Origin: Sinotaia quadrata
Taxonomy: Eukaryota > Mollusca > Gastropoda > Architaenioglossa > Viviparidae
Assembly: GCA_028829895.1 (NCBI GenBank)
Contig: CM054180.1
Location: 105,727,635-105,791,634 of the forward strand
Direction: 5' to 3'
DNA: 64,000 bases
In this document: one piece after another, positions 24,749 to 37,746 of the stretch
Layout of the letters: every line of letters begins with the position of its first letter
How positions within the stretch are numbered: the stretch's first letter is position 1
Made by a program: the position numbers and the translations under genes
The notes under the pieces: model-generated
Seen by the model: the letters and a program-made list of their open reading frames with translations, nothing else
What the model was told of the DNA's origin: nothing
Databases searched by the model: none

Positions 24749-26311
24749 ATCATAATTAATGCTAACTCTGTTCATTAATGCGTTAATCTACACCAGGAAA
24801 AATAAAATAACTACACATGAAAATAGTGAATGGTAATCTTTCCTACCGCACACCATTAGAAATTTCCTACTACCCACATTCTGTTTCTCATCTACACCAC
24901 AGACGTGAACAACTTCATCACTTTGGACTTGATAAGTACTGTACAGGTAATCGTCCTATATATACAGTTGGAAAGGTGTTACACAAAACAAACGAAATAG
25001 TATTTTAATGTTTGCAGAAGAAATAAACAACTCACATGAATAAACTCAGCCTGGTTCAGATTCAGTTTAAGGAAAGTTTCTGTTTTTAAATCTTAGATTA
25101 TTTTCTTTCATGAAATTAAATTCTAAACCGACAATTTCGACACCTAGCGACAATTTTATCCAATGCTTATTATATTGTTTTTCTGTTAAAAGGATCTAAT
25201 CTCCATGAAGGACGTGAAATATAAAAATAAATCCCTTTTGCTTCAGACAACTCGCATACATAAAATTCTTCTCTCAGCGTGAAACCACTGGAGTTTGATT
25301 AAATGTACAGTAATAACATGATCTGTGAAGTCGGTCGTACACGCGTGTGTGTTTGTGTACAGATATTTCTGTGCGTATGATAGTATATCTGTGTGATCTG
25401 TGTGTCTTAAATCCGCAAAATCGAACACTGTGAAATTATTTGATAGCTTGCATTGATTTTGAATATAAAACACTTTTTCTACTGTGAGCTTTGCTGTAAT
25501 TTGTCTCAGTTTTCATTCCGCATTGTCATTCACTTGGTTTGGTTTCATCTTACTTTTAATGTTTAGATAATTTCACGTATCTTAATTGTGTCTTTATGGA
25601 ACTGCCACAAATTGTTTATATTTATTTTGAAATTATTTTGTTACATCACAGTAAAGCAATTCAAATTGAAATCAAATAATTCAGAGTGGGTAAATATCAG
25701 AATACACATATCTGCCTTGATATAGCGCTGCCTGATTGAGTCCAGGCTGAGCTGACTTTTAATGTAAATTAGCCATGGTTATTAATCCAAAGGCCGTTTC
25801 TATCAAAATGAACTTTAAAAAAATTAGATATACACCTCACACACGGTTTTGTTGTCCGCAGAACGAATTTAAAGTTTTGCATGTTTTACAGTGCATATAT
25901 CAAAGGATTTAAACTGTCAAAGTTAGAGCGTTACACAAATATTGCAACAAGATTAAAAAAAAAATGATTCAAGGTCAGAGGGATTGTTTTAAACCGTTAA
26001 AAATGCGTTCGGCTTTTGTGTTTCTATTTTCGATCCCATGCAAGCTTGTACTCTTATTACGTATGCGTAAAACCGAATTCGCTTATCGGATTGCGTTATA
26101 TCGGAGTAGAAGTGTAGGCATGTATCATTTAATTACTGTAAACAAATTCATTCATTGTCAATGTTAAAAAATGAAATGGCTTTTTGTGCCTCATACAGTT
26201 TATTTTAGCGAGTGTTTGAATTACTGGAGGCAGGCATAGTTAGCATTTTGATGAACTTAAATAACAGAACTAAATGTTATAAAATATTTATTTCCATGCT
26301 TTCAACAAGCA
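24749..26311. other. Spacer without recognised content
   Basis: Intergenic between the gene A promoter and gene B. No exon, RNA gene or clear repeat seen. Confidence 0.35.
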
Positions 26312-26427
26312 CGTTTGTATTTCATCTCTTTTACTGAAAGTTAAATATTTAATTTCACAGAATAAATATCGTTTGTATTTCATCTCTTTTACTGAAAGTT
26401 AAATATTTAATTTCACAGAATAAATAT
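26312..26427. repeat. 58 bp direct duplication
   Basis: Two adjacent, nearly perfect copies of GTTTGTATTTCATCTCTTTT...CACAGAATAAATATC. Confidence 0.85.
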
Positions 26428-26567
26428 CGTTCGTACTTTTGTTCTTAATTAACCATTTAAATTTCATGGAGCATAATTTAAAATATAAGGGCAGAATTAT
26501 TGCTAAGCTTAAAAATATTACAAGCGTATTTTTATCATTTACTTATGATTACTAGATATTTAGTTAA

Positions 26568-26570
<3 letters not shown>

Positions 26571-26627
<57 letters not shown>

Positions 26628-26710
26628 GTGCGTGTGAGTGGTGTACACGTAGGCGTGTTTACTATGTATAAATAGGTATGTGTGTGTTTATATATATATA
26701 TATATATGTT
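26571..26710. repeat. (GT)n and (TA)n microsatellites
   Basis: GT tract at 26571-26622 followed by GT-rich sequence and a (TA)n at about 26690-26708. Confidence 0.9.
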
Positions 26711-27229
26711 TCTCTGCTGAACCGTGTGTAAGTACGTGTATAAATATATATGTATGTGTGTGCGCTGCATTGAATCAGTCAGCAGCAATTGTAAGTATTT
26801 GATTGACTGATGCTTTCACAAAACTGAATTGGACAATTGTTAAAACGAATTTAACAACTATCATATGTCAGTGTATATTAACCATATTCTTTAATATTTT
26901 ACCTTTTTCTGGGTAGAATTCAGAGTCAAGATTAGTTTGAAAAGTTGTAGGCCTATATATTGTAGCTGTAGACGACTAATCTTTTTCATTTGTTTCACCG
27001 ATGGAACATGGCAAGAACGATGAATATATTCATAGTATTTGTGCAACAATTTTTATAATTTCAATAATTATATTAGAATTGCTTTAAACTAGTGTACAAA
27101 GTGATTTCATTGTTTTTCTGCAATTTGTACTACATTTTAATTTCAATAATTACATTAGAATTGCTTTAAAGTGTACAAAGTGATTTCATTGTAGTCTTCT
27201 GCTATTTGAGGAGATATATGTATTCCTAT

Positions 27230-27920
27230 TCTTGATAACTGAGTTAAGAGAATCATCTGTGTTTATTAGTCTATTGAAGACGTCATTATTTCTATTAGTC
27301 TATTTCATACGTCATTATTTCTTATTAGTCTATTTCAGACGTCATTATTTCTAGTTTGTTTATTTCAGATGCCATTATTTCTTATAAACGTATAGGCGAC
27401 ATCAATTATTCTTATTAGTCTATTGTAGACGTCCTTAATTCTTACTGGTGTATTGCTGACGTCATTATTTCTTATAAGTCTATAGCAGACATTATTTCTT
27501 ATTAGTCTAGAGACATCATTATTTCTTATAAGTCTCTAGGAACGTCATTAGTTCTTAAAAGTGTATAGGAGATAATATTTCTTATTAGTCAATAGAAGAT
27601 GTCTTTATTGCAGACCTCATTAGTTCTCATTAGTCTATAGGGGACGTCATTGTTTCTTGTTAGTACAAAGGAGACACCATGAGTTCTGATTAGGAGACGC
27701 CACTATTTCTGATTAGGAAACGTCATTATTTCTTATTAGTACATGTTATTATTTCTTTTTATTCTGTAGGAGACGTCATTATTTCTTATTCATTAGGAGA
27801 CGTCATTATTTCTTATTAGTGTATAGGAGTCGTCATTAGTTCTTAGCAGGAGACGTCATTAATTTTTATTAATCTTCGGGAGACTTTGTTGTTTCGTATT
27901 AATCAATAGGAGACCACATT
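27230..27920. repeat. Degenerate minisatellite, unit about 28 bp, GACGTCATTATTTC core
   Basis: About 22-25 diverged units of the type TAGGAGACGTCATTATTTCT followed by TATTAGTC. Many units keep GACGTCA. No gene seen. Confidence 0.8.
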
Positions 27921-28239
27921 AGTATTACCAATACCACAAACTAAATGAAAGTCATGTTTAAAAACAAATGAATTTAGAATTGCTCTCAGCTTTCTGTATA
28001 ATTTGGTTAGAGATAGTGTTCCTATTACGTTCAAGTATTTATTTATTTTTTCCTTTAGTCAATATTTATTCAGAATATTACATTGCAGACTACAAATGTT
28101 ACAGAGTGCACTTTACTAAACTACAGGAACTGTGAAGTAATTTCCATTGCAAAATCGAACTGCTATGAATATTTTATTGAACTAAATGAACAGAAAAGCA
28201 AATTTCAATGCAAATGGAACTACAAATGTTGCTGAAGGC

Positions 28240-28720
28240 AATTTTCTATGTTTGCATGACGTCACACGTAGGCCTCCTGATTTCTAAAGCACGGGTGATG
28301 GAGACAGATCAAAAATGGCGACTTACTGACATTGGCAACAAAGAAGGTGATTTATTTATTTATTTTTATATTTTTATTTTTTTTATTACGTTTACTGAAA
28401 TTCTTGATTGCCGAATGGGATTTTCCGTTTTCCTCACTGTGTTTATTAAGACCACGGAACTACTTAGCGGGAATGCGGCATGTTAGTTTTCATTATCGTA
28501 TAAATAATTATAAACATTATAATGTTCGCCATATAACATCCGAATGCGGCATGTTACTTTTCATTATCATTGTCATTATCATGATATTGGCAACAAAGAA
28601 GGTGATTTATATAATTATTTTTTATTACGTTCACTGACCTTCTTGATTGCCGAATGGGATTTTCCGTTTTCGTCAGTGTGTTTACATACCGTTAATACTA
28701 CGGGACTACTTAACGCGAAT
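28240..28720. repeat. Two diverged long repeat units preceding the 72 bp array
   Basis: The segment 28,325-28,560 (GGCAACAAAGAAGGTGATTTAT, TTGATTGCCGAATGGGATTTTC, ACTACTTAxCGxGAATGCGGC) recurs at about 28,590-28,735, forming a longer-period duplication that leads into the 72 bp array. Confidence 0.65.
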
Positions 28721-29325
28721 GCGGCATGTTACTTTTCATTATCGTGATAAATAATTATTAACATTATAATTTTTGCCCTAAAGCATCCAATTGCGGCATG
28801 TTATTTTTCATTATCGTGATAAATAATTATTAACATTATAATTTTTGCCCTAAAACATCCAATTGCGGCATGTTATTTTTCATTATCGTGATAAATAATT
28901 ATTAACATTATAATTTTTGCCCTAAAACATCCAATTGCGGCATGTTATTTTTCATTATCGTGATAAATAATTATTAACATTATAATTTTTGCCCTAAAAC
29001 ATCCAAATGCGGCATGTTATTTTTCATTATTGTGATAAATAATTATTAATATTATAATTTTTGCCCTAAAACATCCAATTGCGGCATGTTATTTTTCATT
29101 ATCGTGATAAATAATTATTAACATTATAATTTTTGCCCTAAAACATCCAAATGCGGCATGTTATTTTTCATTATCGTTATAAATAATTATTAACATTATA
29201 ATTTTTGCCCTAAAACATCCAAATGCGGCATGTTATTTTTCATTATTGTGATAAATAATTATTAATATTATAATTTTTGCCCTAAAACATCCAATTGCGG
29301 CATGTTATTTTTCATTATTGTGATA
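28721..29325. repeat. 72 bp tandem repeat, about 8.4 copies
   Basis: GCGGCATGTTA starts recur exactly every 72 bp (28721, 28793, 28865 and so on to 29297) with very low divergence. Unit: GCGGCATGTTATTTTTCATT...TTTTTGCCCTAAAACATCCAATT. Confidence 0.92.
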
Positions 29326-29518
29326 ATTTACTTATTCAGACCATCAAGTAAATTATCAACAAGTTGACGTTGCACTCTGCCATCAGTGAAGTGTCGTCAT
29401 AGCGTGGTATTAGCCTCCATTGAAGTCCACATGATGTAAATTGGTCACCTTGGAATAGCGTCTAGAGGAAAAAATCTGCCATCCACAGGCAAAATGTCCC
29501 ATCTGACTGTTCTGCCAG

Positions 29519-29637
29519 TGCAACGCAATGGCTCATTAAGTAATTAATGATCTTGCTAACGCAATGATTCATTAAGTAATTAATGATCTTGCCAACACAA
29601 TGGCTCATTAAGTAATTAATGATCTTGCCAACGCAGT
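29519..29637. repeat. 36 bp tandem repeat, 3-4 copies
   Basis: Unit AACGCAATGGCTCATTAAGT followed by AATTAATGATCTTGCC. Confidence 0.85.
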
Positions 29638-31129
29638 GGGACATCTTTGTCTCAGTTAACTTCAAAGTGCTCAAAGAAAATTCACATTGCTTTATCATGA
29701 CAACTTTTCTGACTGTCTAGCATGGCGTCGCATAGAGAAATACCATTAAGCAGAAGTGTGTCAGAAGTTGAAGGTCCAAGCACGAACTACCCCACGACAG
29801 ACAGGGATGACAGCAAAGACATTTAAACAGCAACTCTCCTTCAGTTGTTTTTCCATTTTTTTCATGCATGGCCGATTGTGTCATCTTTTCATCAGACACA
29901 CTCAACTTAATTTTTGAAGTGTTCTCATTGTTTCTCAATTCTCGAGTGGGGACACGTGATCAGACTGACAGCTCTTGAAATAAATTCTGGACAATGTTAG
30001 TTAACTCAGGGCCAGAAGAGTGACTTCAATTTGCACAGGTGTTTGAAGAAATGGCTGTAAGCAATTGGTATCTATTCGTGCATGACGGAGGGCCTATAAA
30101 ATTTATATCTTATGACCACAAAATTGTGTGCCAATTAGAATAATCGTTTAGACATTGTCAAGACTATCCTGTCCAACTCTTAACTAACAATTACTGCTTT
30201 AACAGGTCTTTTGTAACCTTTCTTAGCAAACAGGTCAGAAAGAAATATCAAAGACCGAATGAGACAAACACTTAATTAAATTGAAAGTTGAATTAATTCA
30301 TAAAATATAATAATTAACTGTCGTATGCTGCTTGGGGTGACTCGTATTAATGCTGATCAGCTCAAATCTATTTCAGCTGGCACACTAACCCATCTACAAA
30401 TGCCGATACAAGCAACAAGTCTTATTATGGGGCGATGGTCTGATCTATTTAATTGACTCGCCAGCCACCAGCAGAAGAACTGCATATATATATAAAAGAA
30501 TTTAATAACGATATACAACAATGACGCTAACTTACAAGGGACACTACACTACAATTATGACGCGGATTTACATTACATAAACAGCTACATTAACATTAAA
30601 TAAGATGCGTAAGAAGTGTAAACAATTAACAATAAAACTTTAATTAAGGAAAAGAATACTTATAAGGCATACATTTATCAACGCGTGTTTTCTTAACTAG
30701 CTACAGTCTTTCTTCATTGATCAGATTTGTCTAGTAAACTGTTCGAAATTCATCGTTTCTTTGATCTAGGAAGATCTAGGAAAAACCAAGGAAGACTTTT
30801 GGAAGACCTAGGAAGACAAAAGCCACAATTCCTCGTTTGTTTTTAACTGTAACGCTCGTTCATTGAAGCTATGGCCACGCCCAGATTGCGCGCGTCAATG
30901 TCCTCTCCACCACAAGCTTCAAACGAAATTGTACTTGTACTTGCACATCAAATAATAGTCTTGTAACTGGCATGGTTAAAAACTTCAAATGGATGTAGAA
31001 GGCAGGCATAAAGCAGGCTAATGCCCTGATGAAGAAGTGAAAATTAGTCTCATCATGGCGGCCAAGGTCAAAGTCAGGTTCACAAGATGGTGATTAATGA
31101 CGCCGTACACTTTCTCCACAGTATGATGC
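29638..31129. other. Spacer without recognised gene
   Basis: No exon seen. The stretch around 30,320-30,900 has a composition like a degraded transposon flank, but I cannot assign it. Confidence 0.3.
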
Positions 31130-31330
31130 TTGGAATATCCTCAGAGTATGGCTACAAATGGCGGTTTGATGCTCACCCCAAATGGCTACAAATGGCAGTT
31201 TCAATATGGTTACGAATGGCGGCTTAATGTTCACACAATATGGCTATATATGGTGGTTTGGTATTTTCTCATAGTATGGCAGGACAATTCGGTTTGAAGT
31301 TAACTCAATATGGCGACAAATGGCAGCAAC
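31130..31330. repeat. Degenerate repeat, unit about 36-60 bp, ATGGCTACAAATGGCGG core
   Basis: About five diverged units (TATGGCTACAAATGGCGGTTT). Confidence 0.65.
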
Positions 31331-31488
31331 AAGGATGAGGAATAGCAAACCTTCATTTTTACTTAGTAAGTGAATAGTGAATGCTCCCCCCTCCGCCCCG
31401 CTCTGGATAGCGAGCGACACGCCAACAAGTACGACAATTCCTGGATATTCGTAATACTACAAGACTCCTATCTTAATATAGTGAAAAT

Positions 31489-31850
31489 GAGCGTACTATT
31501 GTAGTTTTGAGCGGTCATCTCAACATCGTGCAACTGAGCGTACTTTTGGGCGGTCATCATTACATCGACGTGAATTTGAGCGTACTTTTGTAGTTTTGAG
31601 CAGTCATCTTAATATCGTGAATCTGAGCGTACTTTTGTAGTTTTGGGCGGTCATCTCAACATCGTGAATCTGAGCGTACTTTTATAGTTTTGAGCAGTCA
31701 TCTTAATATCGTGAAACTGAGCGTACTTTTGTAGTTTTGGGCGGTCATCTCAACATCGTGAATCTGAGCGTACTTTTATAGTTTTGAGGAGTCATCTTAA
31801 TATCGTGAATCTGAGCGTACTTTTGTAGTTTTGAGCGGTCATCTCAATAG
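31489..31850. repeat. 47 bp tandem repeat, about 8 copies
   Basis: Unit GAGCGTACTTTTGTAGTTTT followed by GGGCGGTCATCTCAACATCGTGAATCT, with small variants. Confidence 0.85.
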
Positions 31851-32504
31851 CGGAGAATAAACTTAAGTACAGCAGAAAACACTTTAGGTTGTCTATATGT
31901 AATTCAGAAAAATTCCTTTTGGTTAATTTCTATTACACATTGCCATTCTGGTGAGTATGACATGACAAAACAGAGCAAAGTGTGCCTTTTGTTCAACTGT
32001 ATGTAAAACATCGAGGAGAAGAGTTTATTTAAAATTTATTTTGCACGTGCCTTTTGTTGCTTTTACTTATCTTCACTAAAGTTCCTGTAGGTGATTATGA
32101 ACCCTTATGGATTAGTTCAATTGCCTTTAGGAGTTGAGCTTTAAATATAAATGCAGAAGTAAGGGAGGGTGAGGTGGTGGTGGTGGTAGGAAATGTCTCA
32201 GTTATAGATATTACTTTTACTGACTGTATCAAACTGTCGTATATTTTGCAGATACTATTTTATCACCGATACGTACGCAAAGTGACAGACCTGTTTGCAT
32301 GACAATCATAATGGCAATTAAAAAAAAATTCTTTACCGTATTGTAGATTTCGTATTTATTTATTTATTGCTTTATTGATATTATTTTATTACTGGACAAG
32401 GCATGCACAATCTTCTGTTTTGAAAGAAACATACGATACACAGATATTTCATTCGCAGGAGTAGATGTACCCAGCCACCACGCTGTTCTTTTAAACATTC
32501 ATAA

Positions 32505-32670
32505 CAATCATACATCTCTCTAGACACACTGTATAAAGGCGATAATGATACATCTCTCTCTCTTTCTCTCTCTCTCTCTCTTTCTCTCTCTCCCCCACAT
32601 ACACACATATTACAAAGGCGATAACGATACATCTCTCTAGACACACTGTACAAAGGCGATAATGATACAA
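32505..32670. repeat. Short duplicated block with (CT)n tract
   Basis: Three copies of ACATCTCTCTAGACACACTG followed by TATAAAGGCGATAATGAT (the middle one altered), with a CT microsatellite between. It lies about 100 bp upstream of the first recognisable gene B exon and could mark the breakpoint that removed its 5' part. Confidence 0.7.
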
Positions 32671-32776
32671 ATGAAAATTTCTGTACTAGTGATAGACATT
32701 ATATTACCTTAACAATAAGGTTATAACTAAAGTAGTTTGTGTGCTTTAACACATACATGATCAAATCGGATAACAG

Positions 32777-33192
32777 GTTATGTTGATGTTTTCGTTTAAC
32801 ACGTCAGCACTGCTAGAGCAGACTCCTGAGAGAAGGTGGAACTGTTCTTTGCCGATCTGGGATGATGTTAAACAACACCTGTCTTGTAATCTGATTGAGG
32901 AATGCATAAATGGCGAGGATGAACAAAACTGTCCTCTGCTGACCGGCACGTGCGAGCCTGGTTATTTCAAGGCCGGAGGAAGCTGTTTCATGTTCATTCT
33001 GACCAATCAAAAGATGTCGTGGGAAACCGCTGAAGACATTTGCCATCAGAGAGGGAGTATACTGGCTTCACTTAGCACCTGGGAAAAGTATACAGAAGTC
33101 TTTAAAGTATTGTCCACACACTTGCCTACGCGTTTTCAAGGTCAAAGTGTCTTTCTGGGACTCAGAGCTATTGCATCAGGGAAAGGAGCAAT
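32777..33192 (+). CDS. Gene B, first recognisable exon: LDLa and start of C-type lectin-like domain
   Basis: It starts after ataacag (AG at 32775-32776) and ends AAT before GTAATG (phase 2), the same donor as gene A exon 3. Content: MLMFSFNTSALLEQ, aligned without gaps to the end of gene A's second CUB-like region, then WNCS...HLSCNLIEECINGEDEQNC (LDLa) and CEPGYFKAGGSCFMF, AEDICHQRGSILASLSTWEKY, VFLGLRAIASGKGAM (C-type lectin-like). An in-frame TAA lies just upstream and the pyrimidine tract is poor, so the true 5' border is uncertain. No signal peptide or complete CUB-like exon was found on this strand in the preceding 11 kb. Confidence 0.8.
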
Positions 33193-33257
33193 GTAATGTT
33201 GTTTTATATTTTGTTCTAACACGGATATTAGAATTTATAGATTTATAATAGATATCG

Positions 33258-33788
33258 TGACACCCCTCTGGGCACACTTCACCCGTTATTATTTTTATTT
33301 ATTATTAACATCTCATAACTAATTACGAGTAATCAAGAGTCTAAACTCCAAAGGCATGGTTATTAATAATTCTCGAATAAGACACTAACACGTCTCTCAC
33401 TCTGCAGATTATAAAGATAATAAAACTCTACTCTTTACACAATAATAAGATATACTTTTTACTGTAGCATAATGTTTCTGCAGGTGGAAGCTTCTTAATA
33501 AAGAAGTTAAAAAAAGCCGTCTTTTATTTATATTTAACAAGCCCCCATCCACCCGCTGCTACTCCAACATAAGATTTTAATATGTGTAAGAAGGTTAATA
33601 AATTTATAGATGAGTTAATTAAATACACATTCAAATTTACAACATATGAATGTAATCAAACGAGTATTGACATTTACATCACTTCAAAATAATGTTTTAT
33701 TAAACATTAGACACTGATTTACGTAATCCTAGTATTGATATCAGCAGTCAAATTAGCACACATATATAATCAAGATCTTTAATCAAAG
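33258..33788 (+). repeat. Dispersed repeat R1, left-end fragment
   Basis: Collinear with the left part of the 16,446 and 21,930 copies (TAATAATTCTCGAATAAGACAC, GTTTCTGCAGGTGGAAGCTTCT, CCCCCATCCACCCGCTGCTA). It directly abuts the inverted R1 copy, so together they form a large inverted repeat in the first intron of gene B. Confidence 0.65.
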
Positions 33789-35305
33789 TGTGATGGAGTT
33801 AATTTGCCTATCCCTATTTCTAGACTTGTTATATAAATTGTTGAATTGTCGACGTGATCCAACCTTGGGCACTCTTTATGATGGTATGTTTGTAAGTGTT
33901 AGAGTTGAATTAAGCAAAGCAAAGTTGAGAATATGCTAGAAATGGCTGATGTAATTCAAACCAGTTCCAAAGGGATGAGTAGTTTTTATTATAAAATAGT
34001 TAAAATTTACGAGAATGAAAGCAGCCAATGGGCTGAGATCAAAAGTTTACATGCTGTAAGAATTCTATTGTCTAGTCACTTCAATTTGGAGTGGCAAGAA
34101 GTCCAGTCATGAAAGGCGGCCATGATCTTAATGGCGAGCTCACTGACCTATTGAGAGAGAATTGACTTAAATATTATTTCATGCATTTTACCACTGATAT
34201 GATATATATGTGTTTTATGTAGAGATGCATTATGTGAGTAGAATATTATTTCTACAAACTGTAAAACTAAGATGCTCATATATAGCTTGCTAAAACACTT
34301 GAGATTTCTTTTAGTGAATATACTCATAAAATTAATATGCTATTTATTATGTTGTGTGCATTTATTTGGCTAATAAATACTGTTGCAGGAAACTGTTAAT
34401 TGAGACTTTAATATAAGAGAGAATGGAGTAAAATATGAATAAGCTTTAAACTTTGCATTTGTTCCCTGTTTACAGTATAAGTGGTCTTTCTTTGTTTTAC
34501 CTGAATCTCCTGGTTTACTGATTATAAACTACTACGACAATGGCAGATGAAATAAGTATCTATTGGAGTGTGTAAGTGCAAAGGAATATACTGCACTCCA
34601 TTGATGTAAGCTAGCAAAGTATATTGACTACATTGAGGAAAATTTCTGGTATAAGGAAGTTACTGAAAATTGCTACAATTATTGTCTGCTTGAGGGAGCT
34701 AATACAGCAAAGGAGTTCCCATGTTAGCCATGAGATAATACCAGCTAATTACTGCTCTTCAATGTGAGAAGGGAAACACGTGGAATTGACAGTAATCACG
34801 TGAAGAATAAACTTGTCTTTTTTATGAAAAGCATGCAAAAGGACCATTGCAACTTCGCTTATACAAGGTTATGATGAAACTATTATCACTTATCTCTAAG
34901 AACTCCATTTTTGTTGTATGATAAGAACTATCCTGTAATTTGTATTGTCACTAATCTGTTGAACTGTTTTATCATATAGACGGAATAGGTATTAAAATTA
35001 TATATTGGAGATGAAAGTGGATGGATGGGGCCTTGCTAAATATATATTAAAGATGGATTTGTCTTCTCCTTTAGTAGGTTTTCCACCTATGGAAATATTG
35101 TATGATGACAAATGTTTGTCTTTAATGTTGTGGAAGAGAGAAAACATTTACAGCGCCCATATATCTGCCAAGTGAGGGAGACGAGTGGTGACTCTGGAGA
35201 ATTATTAATAACATAAATTAAGATTCTCATCACCTTTAATTAGTTATGGATGGTTAACTAATTAATAACAATCATTACCATTAACTAGGTGGCGCTGGCA
35301 TCACA
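33789..35305 (-). repeat. Dispersed repeat R1, inverted full-length copy (1.5 kb)
   Basis: Plus-strand ends TGTGATGGAG and GGCATCACA give a 7 bp perfect terminal inverted repeat (TGTGATG/CATCACA). The flanks are AATCAAAG and CAACAAAG, a possible imperfect target duplication (CAAAG exact, though three bases away from the right end). No coding sequence seen. The class is undecided between a solo LTR-like and a non-autonomous DNA element. Confidence 0.65.
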
Positions 35306-37746
35306 CAACAAAGAGATTAGAGTTTAGAGAGATAATTGTAATTGTCACAAAATGAAATGTCGACTGTTAAGCCGACCCGAGCTGAAGTTAGAGATGCAAG
35401 GGGTGAAGTCTATTTTTGGTCTGCTCCGGTGCACCTCCAAGAAAAGCCCGTATGACATATGCCAGTACTACGTCGTGTCAGGTTGTTACATAGACACACA
35501 TGACATACACCATTGATGTTTGGGTGGGGCCCAGTTTATTAATGTCATGCCAAGGAACGTTTTATTGGCGGTGTGTGTTGTGAGTGAGTATCATGAATGT
35601 GAATAAATGGACGAACAGACGGACGGTGCAAAACAATACTAATACAAATTCTTTCGTCCCTCTCAAAAACTATGAATAACAAGAAAGATGGTTAAATCAG
35701 GATATTTATTTCCCGATTTAAAAGGGGCACTACTCTTTCGCACAGTGATTAATCATACATTCAACTTTCCAATGTCATACACTCTGTGGGAAATAAGGGG
35801 GGGATGAAAATGATGAAATTCAAAATATAAAATAAAGTTTAATTACACAATTCTTATGCGGCAAATGGGGCTGCTTTAACAATAGTTCACATATAAAATA
35901 AGCATTAATTTTAACATTAAAGTTCGTATTTCACAAACGATATAATAGTGTTCATTTTCTTAGAGTCCTAGAGTTAAGTATGTGCGCGTTAGCCATGCTA
36001 ATTATTAGTCACTATTAATGTCAGAGTTCCAAGGAGATGACGTAATCTTGCACGTCACTTATAAGGGGCACTTCAAAGCGAAGACGTGACGCAATTGCGT
36101 CGTCGCATTACAGGTGAAGATTCTGCAGAATCTAGGCACCACTTTCAGATTATCACTGGGGAGAAATCTGAAATTTAGCTGACTGTTGTCAGCCTCGATA
36201 ACTGTCGTTGTTTCTTGGTTGTCATGGAAACGGACGCCCCAACGACGTTTAGCATTATCGGATGAAGTCGTCCAGTGGGATGTGTCGTCACATTACATTG
36301 AGTGTAGAAATCTGGATATCTGTAAGATTATCTCGGTGCTAGCCTCCCAATTGCGGAATAGACTGTCAAACCAAACTCAGACAGGGGGAAGAACAAATTG
36401 GTCCCTCGTGTCGTTAACTGCATACAACCAGCGTCGCATACATCAGTTTTTTTCTTGACAGTGAACTTTCGACTTTGCCAAAAATTATACTGAAGTAATT
36501 TTGCCTCGTTACTCAATATATGGCATCAGATGGATGGAAAACGGATGGAAAGAGATTTTTGCAGCTTTCCTTTATGAAATCTTGTTACATGAGATAATTC
36601 ATACGTGAAGTTAGACTGGCTTCAGACGAATCGACGTTTTCAACATTGAGAGTAAAATCTTCCTTTTGCCTCTTATATAGCTTCACTGAAGGTTTCCAGA
36701 AACTTCCAGAAGCTATGCCTCATGCTCGATTTTCCCTTGGATATTTAGCACTGTCCGTGCGGCACGTCTTTCTGTGGTCAATTCTAATGCGCACTGGCCT
36801 TTTCTCTCGTAAACAACATGTGACCAGTAACGCGTAATTGTCCCAATTGTTCAATATACATATCTTTCACAAACTAATATATATATTCAATATGATATAA
36901 TAACACACTCTCTGTCACGAATGCCTGTCTACTAAAGAGATCTTAGGTGACCGTTCCTGGAATTTACATGCTACATATGAAAAATAACAAAACTCGGGTT
37001 ACTTCAACTAGTTTTGTTAGCGGTTTTTTAAAATGAAATAAAATATAATTTCTGTCCCTCATTTCCTGTGACAGTAATCAAAGTATGTAATGGTAGCTGT
37101 CACTGGCACGTGTTCACAATCACGTGGTTTGCAACAAGTCACTTTATTTCTTATTAGATGATAGGTCCAACGTGCCTCTTCTAGGCACATTACACAGCTG
37201 TTCCAGAATCTTTGATTCGCTCACAATGCACACCACGAGGGCATTGAAAAATCTTCGTGAATTTTCCAGACCAAATTCAAACAAATATACCCATAACAGA
37301 AATAATACAGGGCATTTTACCTTTCTCTAAATACAGGTCCGTGAGGAAATTCTTAGATTGTATACATTGTATAGAGTATACTCATAAATAGATTAACTCC
37401 TATAATTCGAGTGTAGAGTATACAGTTGTAAATAGATCCTTAAAATGCCAATGTAAAATACAACAGTGATAAAATGGTACCCTCATATGCCTTGCTAATA
37501 GACACTTAAATATATGTCCGCATATAACTTGAATGTAAGTGAAACACGAAGTATTAAATAATAACAGACAAATTGTTTGAAATAAACAACAATTGACAAT
37601 GCAAAATCTGATAACTGAACATGTACCAAGTGACTGTTTGATGACTGAGGATGTGAATATATAAACAATTACACAAGTCTGAAGAACATTATAATTCCAT
37701 GCACTATCATGAATATTATTCTATTGTTGCTGTTTTTTTCTGTCAG
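35306..37746. other. Gene B intron, distal part
   Basis: About 2.4 kb with no recognised exon. It has a 14 bp perfect palindrome GACGCAATTGCGTC at 36088-36101. The exon acceptor tract (TGTTTTTTTCTGTCAG) lies at its right edge. Confidence 0.4.

Noticed and set aside
36186..36458. A 90-codon plus-strand open frame
   Set aside because: No recognisable motif and composition like its surroundings; it lies in the intron of gene B.
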